From NCBI RefSeq assembly GCF_023283885.1, contig NZ_JAKILA010000020.1:1-64000 (forward strand): a stretch of 64,000 nt of DNA, given 5' to 3'. This DNA comes from Shewanella basaltis (GTDB taxonomy: Bacteria > Pseudomonadota > Gammaproteobacteria > Enterobacterales > Shewanellaceae). Positions 1 through 9,203 of this stretch are shown in pieces (positions within the stretch are counted from its first letter, which is position 1; each line of letters opens with the position of its first letter). A model generated the notes under the pieces. That model was not told where the DNA came from. It made no database searches and saw nothing but the letters and a program-made list of their open reading frames with translations. Made by a program: the position numbers and the translations under genes.

Positions 1-120
1 GCTAGCTATTGACGCGTCAATTCGCCTTGTTAGCAGAACAAATGACAAGCTTGAAAGTGAGAATGGGTAACATGTTGATTTTAAATAGTATAAGTTCATC
101 CCTTATCCCGACCTCAGGTT
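1..120 (-). repeat. MITE-like 196-bp repeat, copy A (cut by window start)
   Basis: Read on the minus strand this is the first 120 bases of the same element found complete at 3109-3304, 39431-39626, 46163-46359 and 57800-57995. It starts at 120 with the inverted-repeat end (AACCTGAGGTCGGGATAA, one base different from the other copies) and is cut inside the hairpin core by the window edge. It ends 2 bp from the stop codon of rsmF. Confidence 0.9.
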
Positions 121-122
121 AA

Positions 123-1589
123 TCAGAGTGATAAGTTAACCTTATCGCGAACAAGTTCTCGTGGTAAGTTATTTTTTAGACGATGGCCTAAGTGTTTTAC
201 TACACCCAAAACAATGTTGTGATAGCTGACTAACATTTCTCCTTGAGCCAAATCTGCTAAATAATCTTGCAATGGCTCATTAAATGTTTGAGTTGCTATG
301 TCTCTACCCATTAAAAAATCTTGCGCTTGCTCTGGCGTCAGTTCGATGGTTCTGGCTGCGTCACTTGTTGAGGCTAATGCAATAATGGCCTCATGTTTCG
401 CTTTATAGCCTTTCTTTAATGCATCAGCGAGTTTAAGACCAATACGCTGAAAACGCATTTTGCCGATAAAATCAGTAAAGTGTGCCGGAAACAACCAATA
501 CTCGTCATCTCGTAACATCATGATGTCGTCATTTGGCAGCTCGATTGAAAAAGTCTCTTTAAAATAATTTTTCAACTCAATTTGTTGCTTATCACCTGCA
601 ACAGTAAAAGGAAAATTCTTTTGCAGTTTAGGCTGTTTTTTAACCCGTTCGACTGACGCTGTTTTACGGATTTTTGCAACAAAAAAACCTTCACTGTCAT
701 AAATTTGTGGCCAAACGTGTAAAAAGCCTTCCTCAGTGCATGCTTTATCAGCACCGTCGAATAAATGGTTAAGTGATACAAATTCAACGGCATGAGGAAA
801 TTGTTGTTGTAAATGTTTACAGATAGATTGGTTCTCTAGCTGGCTGAGTGTGCATGTGGAGTATACTAAGGTACCACCAGGTTTTAAGGCTAAAAAAGCA
901 GACTCTATGAGGTCTTTTTGAGTCTCTGCAATAGCTGTAACATGTTCAATATCCCAGTGTTTTAGTGCTAATGGATCTTTACGTACCGTGCCTTCGCCGC
1001 CACAGGGCGCATCCAAAAGAATGGCATCAAATGATTCAAATAAATACTCACCAAATACACGACCATCAAAGTGGGTTAATGCAGTATGGCTGGCGCCCAT
1101 TCTGGATATGTTAGCGTGTAATACTTTCACTCGACTGGCCGAGTATTCATTTGCCACCAAAAGGCCACTATTATTCATTAATGCAGCAATTTGCGTGGTT
1201 TTAGAGCCGGGTGCTGAGGCAACGTCTAGCACTATTTCTGGATGGGTATTATCAGCAAACAAGGCTATTGGCGGTAACATTGAGCTCGCTTCTTGGATGT
1301 AAAATAATCCTTGAATATGCTCTATGGCGTTACCAAGTTGAATGTCATCATTGCCTTCGATCCAAAAACCGTCATTACACCAAGGAATACTGGTTAATTG
1401 CCAACCTGCTTGCGTCATAATATCGACAAATTTCGGTGTAGCGATTTTTAAGGTGTTGACCCTTATCGACTTTCTAAGAGGTTGATTGCAATAATCTATA
1501 AAGTCGGTGAGTGAAAGATGCGCTGGCAGTTCGTTTTCAATATGTCGAATAAAATTTGGATGTAATGGGATCATAATAAGCGGGATCAT
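123..1589 (-). CDS. rsmF: 16S rRNA m5C1407 methyltransferase RsmF
   Basis: SAM-dependent methyltransferase that makes 5-methylcytosine at position 1407 of 16S rRNA in the 30S subunit. The 488-residue protein aligns by eye along its length with E. coli RsmF/YebU. Visible are the SAM-binding motif around residues 121-131 (DVASAPGSKTT), the DAPC motif with Cys196, and the STCT motif with Cys246; these two cysteines are the release and nucleophile residues of m5C RNA methyltransferases. The C-terminal part carries the RsmF-type extension (LAKRIG-like GVVKHLGHRLKN). The start could be Met1 or Met6 (1574); neither has a strong ribosome site. In E. coli this gene follows letAB; here an unrelated membrane gene and a repeat lie between. 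Confidence 0.95.
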   Translation of the reverse strand: MIPLIMIPLHPNFIRHIENELPAHLSLTDFIDYCNQPLRKSIRVNTLKIATPKFVDIMTQAGWQLTSIPWCNDGFWIEGNDDIQLGNAIEHIQGLFYIQEASSMLPPIALFADNTHPEIVLDVASAPGSKTTQIAALMNNSGLLVANEYSASRVKVLHANISRMGASHTALTHFDGRVFGEYLFESFDAILLDAPCGGEGTVRKDPLALKHWDIEHVTAIAETQKDLIESAFLALKPGGTLVYSTCTLSQLENQSICKHLQQQFPHAVEFVSLNHLFDGADKACTEEGFLHVWPQIYDSEGFFVAKIRKTASVERVKKQPKLQKNFPFTVAGDKQQIELKNYFKETFSIELPNDDIMMLRDDEYWLFPAHFTDFIGKMRFQRIGLKLADALKKGYKAKHEAIIALASTSDAARTIELTPEQAQDFLMGRDIATQTFNEPLQDYLADLAQGEMLVSYHNIVLGVVKHLGHRLKNNLPRELVRDKVNLSL

Positions 1590-1696
1590 TTATATATTGC
1601 CGAATTAGCACGATCATAACACGGAATTGTTGCTCCAGATCGTCAATGATTACTGTATATTAACTAATATATGTCTACAGGGTTATGGAGCCGTGA

Positions 1697-2923
1697 GTGC
1701 TAAATAGAGTTTGGTTGTTATTTTTTATTGTGGCTGCAATTTCCATTTTGGTGCAATTACTTGCAGGTAACACTGAGGTGTTGAGTGATTCGGTCACGGC
1801 ATTGTTTGCAAGTGCAAAGTTAGCTGCAGACATTTCATTGGGGTTGATTGGGGTTCTTGCATTATGGATGGGCCTGATGCAAGTCGGTGAAAAAGCCGGT
1901 GTGGTTGGGCTATTTGCGCGATTGTTTGAGCCTTTATTGTCTCGATTAATGCCTGAAGTACCTCGAGGGCATGTTGCTTATGGCAGCATTAGCATGAATT
2001 TAACAGCGAACATATTGGGCCTAGATAATGCCGCCACGCCCTTAGGTATAAAGGCTATGCATGATTTACAGAGCCTTAATCCAATCAAAACCGTGGCCAC
2101 CAATGCACAAATTCTTTTTTTAGTATTAAATACCTCGTCAGTGACCTTAGTGCCTGTGACGGTATTTTTATACCGTGCACAACAAGGGGCTGAACACCCT
2201 GCCGATGTGTTTTTACCCATTTTACTCGCCACGAGTGCATCGACGCTGGTCGGATTGTTGGTTGTGGCAATCATACAAAAAATTCCATTATTTAACAGTG
2301 TGATATTGGCGTATACAGGACTTGTCATGGGGTCATTAATGGCGTTAGTTGCATACCTTTTGACCTTATCTGCCAATGCTATCGGATCAATGTCGATGGT
2401 GTTGGGAAATGGCATTCTATTGTTGTTAATTTTCAGCTTCATTTTGGCCGCCGGTTACCGCAAAGTGGCGGTTTTTGATGAGTTTGTTGAAGGTGCAAAA
2501 CAAGGGTTTAATCAAGCGATAACCTTAATTCCATATTTGATTGCGATGCTATTGGCGATTGCTGTTTTGCGTGCATCTGGCGCGTTAGAATACGTATTGC
2601 AAATGCTCGCCACCCTTATAAGTGGATTGGGCTGGGACACACGGTTTATTGATGCAATGCCCACTGCATTGATGAAACCCTTTAGTGGCTCAGGGGCGAG
2701 GGCGATGATGTTAGAAACCATGGATCATCACGGAGTTGATTCTTTCGCAGGTCGACTCGCCGCTATTTTACAGGGCAGTACTGAAACCACTTTTTATGTG
2801 TTAGCCGTTTATTTTGGTTCTGTTGGGATCCGTAATGGGCGTCATGCGCTCAGTTGTGGCTTAACTGCTGATGTTGCCGGCATTGCAGCTGCAATTGGCG
2901 TATGTTACTGGTTTTATGGCTAG
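1697..2923 (+). CDS. SpmA/SpmB-like nucleoside-recognition (GATE) membrane protein
   Basis: 408-residue multi-spanning inner-membrane protein. The first half resembles spore maturation protein SpmA (GSISMNLTANILGLDNAATP, near residues 97-116) and the second half resembles SpmB (KPFSGSGARAMM, then QGSTETTFYVLAVYFGSVG), so it is an SpmA-SpmB fusion as seen in many non-sporulating proteobacteria. These belong to the Gate / nucleoside-recognition family; substrate and role are not established outside Bacillus. The start is GTG at 1697 with GGAG at 1687-1690. It is transcribed away from rsmF and followed directly by a terminator hairpin, so it is probably monocistronic. Confidence 0.8.
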   Translation: MLNRVWLLFFIVAAISILVQLLAGNTEVLSDSVTALFASAKLAADISLGLIGVLALWMGLMQVGEKAGVVGLFARLFEPLLSRLMPEVPRGHVAYGSISMNLTANILGLDNAATPLGIKAMHDLQSLNPIKTVATNAQILFLVLNTSSVTLVPVTVFLYRAQQGAEHPADVFLPILLATSASTLVGLLVVAIIQKIPLFNSVILAYTGLVMGSLMALVAYLLTLSANAIGSMSMVLGNGILLLLIFSFILAAGYRKVAVFDEFVEGAKQGFNQAITLIPYLIAMLLAIAVLRASGALEYVLQMLATLISGLGWDTRFIDAMPTALMKPFSGSGARAMMLETMDHHGVDSFAGRLAAILQGSTETTFYVLAVYFGSVGIRNGRHALSCGLTADVAGIAAAIGVCYWFYG

Positions 2924-2947
2924 CAATGGTATTTCTATAGATAATAA

Positions 2948-2974
2948 AAAAGACCGATAGCTGTATCGGTCTTT
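2948..2974 (+). terminator. Terminator hairpin after the SpmAB-like gene
   Basis: AAAGACCGAT pairs with ATCGGTCTTT across a 6-nt loop, 24 bp after the stop codon. The flanking A and T runs could let it work in both directions. Confidence 0.75.
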
Positions 2975-3023
2975 AACGGTAAATACTTAGACTGGGCTTC
3001 TAGCGTGACGCATTCATTAAAAC

Positions 3024-3057
3024 GCGCTGGCATACTCTCAGTGGTCACTTTTTATTA
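3024..3057. repeat. Possible decayed end of the second repeat family
   Basis: CGCTGG followed by CTCAGTGGTCACTT and TATTA resembles, with several mismatches, the right end of the repeat at 58020-58050 (CGCTGG, then TTCACAGTGGTCACTTATTA). It sits about 50 bp from repeat copy B. The match is short and imperfect, so this is tentative. Confidence 0.4.
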
Positions 3058-3108
3058 GGTTAAGGCTGGTAAGTCGCACAGCCTTAATCGTATCAAGCAA
3101 CCTTATTT

Positions 3109-3304
3109 AACCTGAGCTCGGGATAAGGGATGAACTTATGCTATTTAAAATCAACATGTTACCCGTTTTCACTTTCAAGCTTGTCATTTGTTCTGCTAAC
3201 AAGGCGAATTGACGCGTCAATAGCTAGCCTATTGTCAGTCGATTCGACGCAGTGAGCAGGGCAAAGGACTGTTTGAAAGGCATTTATTATCCCGAGCTCA
3301 GGTT
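3109..3304 (+). repeat. MITE-like 196-bp repeat, copy B
   Basis: Complete copy. The ends AACCTGAGCTCGGGATAA (3109-3126) and TTATCCCGAGCTCAGGTT (3287-3304) are exact inverted repeats. Direct repeats ATTT flank it at 3105-3108 and 3305-3308, as expected of a 4-bp target duplication. It contains the 57-nt hairpin core at 3198-3254 and no ORF. Its last two bases form part of the letB stop codon; the empty site would have encoded the same TAA, so the insertion left the protein unchanged. Confidence 0.93.
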
Positions 3305-5945
3305 ATTTAGTTTGCTCTGGTTGCCATTCTGCCCATTCTTCACGCATAGTATGCTGCAGATTAACTCGGTCATTTTCTGATAAGCGGTTAGCGTCTGTGG
3401 TGACATCTTTTGTTGCAATAGCGATACCGCCAGCGAGGATGGTTTCAAGAGATTGCGTTTCTAACTGTGCGCCAGAAAACAAACCAACATCCAGTTTAAT
3501 CCCAGAGGCATCCCAAAATTGGCTTGTTTTATTCACGAGATGATCGTATTGAGCATCGACATGCACAAACAAAGTAATGTCAACACCGCTATCTGCTAAT
3601 TGGTAGCCGTCAACTTGGCCAATATTGATTCCCCTGAAAAACAGTGGGGTACCAACTTTAATCGAGCCTAATTGACTGTCTACAAGTTGGAACTTAATGG
3701 CATCTGCTGGCACGTTTGCATCTAAGCGTGCATGATTTTTAACAATAAACTTATCTGCAGTTGGCACCGTTTTACCTGGGATCACGCCAATATAAGGTCC
3801 TGTTATTAAGGTTTCTGGAGCACGGATCCCGGCTAATGAAATTTGGGCATCTACGATAAAGTATTCACTGTCGGCACGACTAAAATGTGCTGCATAGTCT
3901 CCGTAAAGGTATGCTTTTGCCTTTAGGGTTGTTAGTGCAGGGTCTAATTTCACTTGTGAAAGCTCACCTATCTGATGGCCCTGATAACGAATCGCCGTTT
4001 TGGCTGACACTTTAGCGCTCACGGGTAACGTGAGCTCTATCACGCTTGCTTGCATCAGTGCTAACGCTTCACTGTCGTAGAGTTGATAGTGAGTAGGGCT
4101 GCTGCTGACGATGTTTTTATCATGATGGCCTAAGGTTATCCCACCATTAATCGCGCCTTTTAAAGGCGCAACATCAATATCTACTCCAGTAAGGCTTGCA
4201 TTTATCTTTACAGCACTGTTGCGCCAAAATAGGGTATTTTCCTTAATTAAAGGGGTAAACTTTTTATCGATATTGATGTTAATGGCAAAGGTGTCTGCGT
4301 CGGCTTGCCACTCGACTGAAGATACACTGCCTACTTGCATTTTTTTGTAATAAACCGGCGAGCCTGCGATTAAATCAGCCCCATCGATACTGTTTAAGGT
4401 GAGGGATAGCATCTGCTGTTGAGCAAATTGTGCCTGAGCACTTTCAATCGATTCATGTAATGCCAAGGAGCTGTTTGCTTCTACCAAGGTGCTGTTTTTA
4501 GCCGGCACTAGGCTTATGGCACCTTCAAGCATTGTTGTTAAATCGCGAGTAGCAACAGAAATCCCTTCGAGGGTTGCATTAATTGATAATGCTTTTTCAG
4601 GCACAAAAAAACTGCCTTGGGTAACTAAATGTTTAAATTCAGGTAAGATTTCGATTTGATATTCCACATTGGCAAAATCGTCACTTAAATTAACGCCTGT
4701 GATCGCACCAATGGGTAATTGTTTGTAGCGTACCTGCGCGCCATTGGCTATTCCGAAATGACTCGCTGCTACAACTTTGAGTGTTAACTTAGCATCTTTA
4801 AGTAAATCAGGGGCCTTCGCAGCCAGTTCAAAGCGCATTTGCTCAGTAGGTGATTGATTACCAGGCAAGACGTTAATCACACTGCCAGTAATTAAGCGGC
4901 CAACATTTTTCATGCCTTTAAGAGACAATTCAGCACCGCTTAACCAGAAACGACTGTCAGGTGTAATTAAGGCTTTATACTGATGTTCAACACGAATGTT
5001 TAACAAAACACCTTGCTCTGATAGCTGTTTTTTCTCAACGTTACCTACCGTAATACCTCGGTATACTAATGCAGTGCCTTCACTGATGTCTTCAGCGTTG
5101 TCAGCGGTTAACGTAAACAGCACTCCGCCAATGGCTGTTTGTTCATCTTGGTATAAGGCATAGGTATCGCCGTTTTGGGCTTTTTCTGTTTCAGAACCAC
5201 TGTCAAAGCTAATACCACCGGCTAAAATAGAGGCGATGCTTTCTGTATTAACTTTTATGCCTGCAAGTGATGCATCAATCTTTAATCCTGACACATTCCA
5301 AAAACGAGAGTCCTTGTGTACTAGGTGAGTGTATTGCTCTTGGACAAATGCACTGATTATGATTTGTTTATTGCCATCTAAACGGTAACTAACAACGCTT
5401 CCTACAGGTACTTGACGGAAAAAGACGGGTGACCCCACATCAATAGACCCAAGCTTAGGTGATTTAAGTTCAACCATAATACCTTCGCTACCCGGCAGAA
5501 TAGCCGGTGCTTCACGTTGGGCTTCAAATTCAGTTGTAGATCGGCCATCACCGGGTTGAATGGCAATATAGTTACCAGAAAATAAGGTGTCTAACCCTTC
5601 AACTCCAGTAATACTTGCCTTGGGCTTAACTAACCAAAATAAGGTATTTTTATTTAAAAATGGGTCTGCTCGATAATCCATAACCACTTTGACGTTAACG
5701 CCTTTTAAATCATCATCAATACCAATGTCAGACACTTTACCTACAGTTAACCCTTGGTATTTAACTAACGTTTTACCAATATCGATACCCGCAGCGCTCG
5801 GGAAATGAATAACAATTTCAATGCCAGATTCTTTGATACTTTTCACCCCAAGCCATGCGCCTAAAATCAACGCGACCACGGGTAATAACCAAATTGGCGA
5901 GAATAGTTTTTTCTTCACAACTTTAGGCGATTCAATTTGTGTCAT
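3303..5945 (-). CDS. letB: LetB-like (YebT) protein with seven MCE domains
   Basis: Periplasm-spanning MCE protein that forms a lipid-conducting tube between inner and outer membrane, working with LetA. One N-terminal membrane helix (LFSPIWLLPVVALILGAWLG) is followed by seven MCE/MlaD repeats, each recognisable by a VGxV- or IGxL-type turn before a beta strand. E. coli LetB (877 residues) also has seven; the start chosen here gives 880. The frame is open to 5984, but the Met at 5945 gives the usual MTQ start, has GGA upstream, and overlaps the previous gene by only 14 nt. Order letA part 1, letA part 2, letB on one transcript. No PqiC-like lipoprotein gene follows, which favours Let over Pqi. 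Confidence 0.88.
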   Translation of the reverse strand: MTQIESPKVVKKKLFSPIWLLPVVALILGAWLGVKSIKESGIEIVIHFPSAAGIDIGKTLVKYQGLTVGKVSDIGIDDDLKGVNVKVVMDYRADPFLNKNTLFWLVKPKASITGVEGLDTLFSGNYIAIQPGDGRSTTEFEAQREAPAILPGSEGIMVELKSPKLGSIDVGSPVFFRQVPVGSVVSYRLDGNKQIIISAFVQEQYTHLVHKDSRFWNVSGLKIDASLAGIKVNTESIASILAGGISFDSGSETEKAQNGDTYALYQDEQTAIGGVLFTLTADNAEDISEGTALVYRGITVGNVEKKQLSEQGVLLNIRVEHQYKALITPDSRFWLSGAELSLKGMKNVGRLITGSVINVLPGNQSPTEQMRFELAAKAPDLLKDAKLTLKVVAASHFGIANGAQVRYKQLPIGAITGVNLSDDFANVEYQIEILPEFKHLVTQGSFFVPEKALSINATLEGISVATRDLTTMLEGAISLVPAKNSTLVEANSSLALHESIESAQAQFAQQQMLSLTLNSIDGADLIAGSPVYYKKMQVGSVSSVEWQADADTFAININIDKKFTPLIKENTLFWRNSAVKINASLTGVDIDVAPLKGAINGGITLGHHDKNIVSSSPTHYQLYDSEALALMQASVIELTLPVSAKVSAKTAIRYQGHQIGELSQVKLDPALTTLKAKAYLYGDYAAHFSRADSEYFIVDAQISLAGIRAPETLITGPYIGVIPGKTVPTADKFIVKNHARLDANVPADAIKFQLVDSQLGSIKVGTPLFFRGINIGQVDGYQLADSGVDITLFVHVDAQYDHLVNKTSQFWDASGIKLDVGLFSGAQLETQSLETILAGGIAIATKDVTTDANRLSENDRVNLQHTMREEWAEWQPEQTK

Positions 5946-6618
5946 GTGTTTTTTCCAAGCGGTCCCAGAGTAAACGAGTATCAAGTACTTTCGCGGCTAA
6001 TTGGGTTAATAATATCACTAACGCAAAAGCCGTTGCAGCAGGTGCGGGTTTAGCATCAAGTAATTGCCCCATGTTAACAAGGGCAACAGTTAATGAAATA
6101 ACAAATAAATCCAGCATCGACCATCGGCCGATCCATTCAATAATATGAAACCCTACCATTAATTTCCTTTTAGAAATTGGCAGGTTAAAGCTAATTGCAG
6201 CTAAATAGGTTGCCAGCCCAACTATTTTGAGCCAAGGGACTAAAATACTGGCAATAAATACAATAATGGCAATTGGAAACATGCCTGTTTGAACTAAATG
6301 GCTGATCCCACTAAAAATAGTATCGTTAGTCACCACCCCACGATTAGTAAGCAGCGTAATAGGATATATATTGGCCAAGACAAGTAAAATGGTGGCGGTA
6401 ACCAATAGCGCCCAACTTTGTTGAATACTTGCATAGTTTCGTGTTGATAATGGGCTATAGCAACGACGACAATGGCTATGTTTGCTTGTATTAAGTTTTT
6501 TACACACTGGGCATAAACACAAACCAAGTTGGCTGCCTTGTAAATGCACTAAGTTGGCAGGCTGATGCGGATTTGCGTTGGTTGTTGGCAAATCTGCTGT
6601 AGATTGATCAGTGCTCAT
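5932..6618 (-). CDS. PqiA/LetA-like protein, second half of a split LetA
   Basis: Inner-membrane protein of the PqiA family, partner of the MCE protein encoded next. It has an N-terminal zinc-ribbon-like cysteine set (CxxC at Cys36 and Cys39, Cys50 and Cys53) and then about four membrane segments typical of one PqiA domain. E. coli LetA (about 427 residues) holds two PqiA domains in one chain; here two genes of 210 and 228 residues carry one each. It overlaps the upstream gene by 11 nt and letB by 14 nt, so the three are probably translationally coupled. Confidence 0.82.
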   Translation of the reverse strand: MSTDQSTADLPTTNANPHQPANLVHLQGSQLGLCLCPVCKKLNTSKHSHCRRCYSPLSTRNYASIQQSWALLVTATILLVLANIYPITLLTNRGVVTNDTIFSGISHLVQTGMFPIAIIVFIASILVPWLKIVGLATYLAAISFNLPISKRKLMVGFHIIEWIGRWSMLDLFVISLTVALVNMGQLLDAKPAPAATAFALVILLTQLAAKVLDTRLLWDRLEKTHDTN

Positions 6619-7240
6619 CTACATAACTCCACATATGTTCAAGATTGTATTCTCGTTGTAAAAACAAAATGATCGCAAACAGCATGGTAAAGCTAAATGT
6701 GCCCATACCAAAATAAACATCAGAAAAATCAGATAATTGGAATGCGGACACTAAAAAACTGATGACATAAATCTCGAGCATCGTCATTTGGGTAATTAAC
6801 CCATGGTTTTTGAGTAATGTGGTATAGATCCGCTGCCAAAAAGTGGCATTGAGTGATAATTTAACGATAATGACTTGGGTTAAAATCGATAAAATTAACA
6901 AAGCTGGCGCAATCACTGCTGCCACAAGTACCGCAAGCCCTACCACCCAATACCCTTGTGCCCACACCGCAATAGCGGCTTCAGTGACTGTCGTGGTTCT
7001 TATGCTTCCCAAAAAATGGATTTCAAGCACAGGCAGTAAATTTGCAGGTACAAAAATAATCAATGCAGCCACACACAAGGCTAACATACCGTTAATAGAA
7101 CAATAAGGTGTGTCATATAATGCTGTGTCGCATCGGGGACATATTGCCCTTGCGCTAGATGGCAGGGCGCGCTTTCTTACTGCCAGATCACAAGAACGAC
7201 ATAAGATGATGGAGTCATGATCATCAATTTCATGCATCAA
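6608..7240 (-). CDS. PqiA/LetA-like protein, first half of a split LetA
   Basis: 210-residue PqiA-family inner-membrane protein, first gene of the let operon. A zinc-ribbon pair is visible at Cys14/Cys17 and Cys34/Cys37, followed by about four hydrophobic helices. Together with the next gene it covers the two PqiA domains that E. coli LetA has in one polypeptide. Met1 and Met2 are adjacent possible starts. The promoter should lie in 7241-7484, shared with divergent yebG. Confidence 0.82.
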   Translation of the reverse strand: MMHEIDDHDSIILCRSCDLAVRKRALPSSARAICPRCDTALYDTPYCSINGMLALCVAALIIFVPANLLPVLEIHFLGSIRTTTVTEAAIAVWAQGYWVVGLAVLVAAVIAPALLILSILTQVIIVKLSLNATFWQRIYTTLLKNHGLITQMTMLEIYVISFLVSAFQLSDFSDVYFGMGTFSFTMLFAIILFLQREYNLEHMWSYVDEH

Positions 7241-7359
7241 ATGAGTTAATCCAAAGTCAAAAGCAATGTCAGTAGGGCAAATATGCCGCCATATTGTTAG
7301 TGTTACTAAGGCCTGTTGGTCTTTGTTGCAAAAAACAACCTTGAAGCCCCTAGTATGGA

Positions 7360-7387
7360 CGGATAAATCTGAATATCTATTTATCCG
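7360..7387. promoter_or_regulatory. Inverted repeat between letA and yebG
   Basis: CGGATAAAT and ATTTATCCG form a perfect 9-bp inverted repeat with a 10-bp spacer in the divergent promoter region. It is possibly a regulator site for the let operon; no known box is recognised. Confidence 0.35.
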
Positions 7388-7453
7388 CTTAGCACGATAA
7401 TATCAGAATAATCAGAACACTTGCATCATAAGTTGAATATGTGAGATTCTATG

Positions 7454-7473
7454 TACTGTATATAAAAACAGTG
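7454..7473 (+). promoter_or_regulatory. LexA (SOS) box upstream of yebG
   Basis: The core CTGTATATAAAAACAG at 7456-7471 has the CTG-N10-CAG form of gammaproteobacterial LexA sites and lies 13 bp before the start codon of yebG, a known SOS gene in E. coli. Confidence 0.88.
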
Positions 7474-7484
7474 AGGATTGAATC

Positions 7485-7778
7485 ATGGCAGTGATTACCC
7501 AATTTGTCGTGGTCAGAGAAGGGGTGGAAAAGATGACATTCACATCTAAAAAGGAGGCTGATGCCTACGATAAGATGCTTGATATTGCCGATAATCTGCT
7601 CCCTTTTTTGATTAAAGCAGACTTAGATCTTGATGAAAATAAGTGCGAACAACTCGCCTTTTACTTAGCAAACAATAAAGATGAGCTTTCTAACTTGCTA
7701 AAAGGCACTGTACAGGTTAAAACCCCTGCTGCAGTCAAAAATAAAAAGGCCGCTGCAAAAAACACAACCGCAGAATAA
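7485..7778 (+). CDS. yebG: YebG family DNA-damage-inducible protein
   Basis: 97-residue protein matching E. coli YebG: an N-terminal MAVITQFVVVREGVEKMTF stretch, the KEADAYDKMLDIADNL segment, then a variable Lys/Ala-rich tail (from about residue 78). YebG is a LexA-controlled SOS protein of unknown biochemical role. The upstream LexA box supports the call. GAGG lies upstream of the ATG. It stands 50 bp before msrC, separated by a GACGTTA / TAACGTC inverted repeat at 7781-7811. Confidence 0.9.
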   Translation: MAVITQFVVVREGVEKMTFTSKKEADAYDKMLDIADNLLPFLIKADLDLDENKCEQLAFYLANNKDELSNLLKGTVQVKTPAAVKNKKAAAKNTTAE

Positions 7779-7827
7779 CGACGTTAGTCCAAGAGTGAGT
7801 CATTAACGTCATAGTAAAGGAACTGAG

Positions 7828-8301
7828 ATGAAAACCGAATTTTACCAAACATTAAACCGCCAAGCTCAAGCACTACTAGAAGGCGAAGACGATTTAATTG
7901 CAGGTATGGCCAACTTTTCAGCATTACTGAATGACAACCTTGCCGATCTCAATTGGGTTGGTTTCTACATTAAACGTGATGAGCAATTAGTATTAGGGCC
8001 TTTTCAGGGAAAAGTGGCCTGTACTCGTATCGGTATGGGCAAAGGGGTTTGTGGTACGGCAGCTGCACTTAATGCAACCCAACGCGTCGCAGATGTACAT
8101 CAATTTGAAGGTCATATAGCGTGTGATTCGGCAAGTAATTCAGAGATTGTGATTCCTGTTCGTTGTGGCGAAGAGGTCGTTGCCGTGTTGGACATTGACA
8201 GCCCATTACTTAACCGATTTGATGAAGATGATCAAAAAGGCTTAGAAATGATGGTAAAAAGCTTTGAATCTTGCTTATTTGCTCAAATAGCGAACAAATA
8301 A
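7828..8301 (+). CDS. msrC: Free methionine-(R)-sulfoxide reductase MsrC (GAF type)
   Basis: Cytosolic GAF-domain enzyme that reduces free L-methionine-(R)-sulfoxide. The 157-residue protein shows the WVGFYI and LGPFQGKVACTRI signatures and three conserved cysteines, Cys65, Cys75 and Cys99, corresponding to the catalytic and resolving cysteines of E. coli YebR/MsrC. The start has AAAGGAACTGAG upstream. In E. coli it likewise precedes proQ and prc. Confidence 0.93.
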   Translation: MKTEFYQTLNRQAQALLEGEDDLIAGMANFSALLNDNLADLNWVGFYIKRDEQLVLGPFQGKVACTRIGMGKGVCGTAAALNATQRVADVHQFEGHIACDSASNSEIVIPVRCGEEVVAVLDIDSPLLNRFDEDDQKGLEMMVKSFESCLFAQIANK

Positions 8302-8561
8302 GACTAAATCATAGTCGCATTCGCTGCTGTGGGCTTTATAATACGCAACTGCACGCATTTGTGCTGGATTTCACTGTTAGCGATGATTTAAGCTGATAGT
8401 TGGTTCGGCAAAATTGTTAAGGTTTGTGTCAATGACTTTAGCAAACAGGCGGATAGTGATAATTTGTACGTTGAGCTTTAACAGCAAAGTTTGGCGAAAG
8501 ATGAACGACTGCGTGGCTAATGTTGCCGCTGAACAGTCCCTTTATTAACGTGGAAGTAAAA

Positions 8562-9182
8562 ATGGAATCAACAGACAAGTTGACCGACACCAACGCAATT
8601 TTAGCGTATTTATATGAAACCTTTCCTTTATGCTTTATTGCTGAAGGTGAAACTAAGCCATTAAAAATTGGTTTATTTCAAGATTTGGCTGAACGGTTAG
8701 CTGATGATTCTAAAGTCAGTAAGACACAATTACGGGTAGCGCTTCGCCGTTACACCAGCAGCTGGCGTTATCTAAAAGGTGTTAAAGCGGGTGCTAAACG
8801 TATTGACCTTGACGGTAATGATTGTGGCGAATTAGAACAAGAGCACATAGATCATGCTCAAGCAACGTTAAAAGAAAGCCAAGAAAAGGCTAAAGCCAAG
8901 CGTCAAGCTCAAGCACCTAAAACGGCCGCGAAAAAGCCAGCCAAAAAAGCGCCACCAAAACGCGAATCAGTGAAAAAACAACGCCCAGCACCTGTCGCTG
9001 CTCCTGTTGTAAAACTTGAGCCAGCAAAGCTTGAAGAGTTAAAGCAACAGCAACGGGTCAATGTTAAGTTAGGTGCAACACCGGTACCTGGTGTGATTAC
9101 TGACATTAACAAAGAAGATGTGCATGTTCAGTTAGACACTGGCTTGACCATTAAAGTACGTGTAGAACACATACTATTATAA
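8562..9182 (+). CDS. proQ: RNA chaperone ProQ
   Basis: FinO-family RNA-binding chaperone that binds structured 3' ends of sRNAs and mRNAs. The N-terminal FinO domain is clear (IAEGETKPLKIGLFQDL, then RRYTSSWRYLKGVKAGA), followed by a Lys/Ala/Pro-rich linker at about residues 105-150 and the C-terminal Tudor-like domain (GVITDINKEDVHVQL). The open frame begins at 8520, but the Met at 8562 fits the family start and leaves a GGAAGT ribosome site. It lies 21 bp ahead of prc, probably co-transcribed. The 260 bp upstream of it show nothing I can name. Confidence 0.93.
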   Translation: MESTDKLTDTNAILAYLYETFPLCFIAEGETKPLKIGLFQDLAERLADDSKVSKTQLRVALRRYTSSWRYLKGVKAGAKRIDLDGNDCGELEQEHIDHAQATLKESQEKAKAKRQAQAPKTAAKKPAKKAPPKRESVKKQRPAPVAAPVVKLEPAKLEELKQQQRVNVKLGATPVPGVITDINKEDVHVQLDTGLTIKVRVEHILL

Positions 9183-9203
9183 AAATTTAAGGAGTACTTG
9201 TTG

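Noticed and set aside
8302..8561. Possible small RNA or gene between msrC and proQ
   Set aside because: No hairpin with a T run, no promoter pair and no ribosome site stood out.
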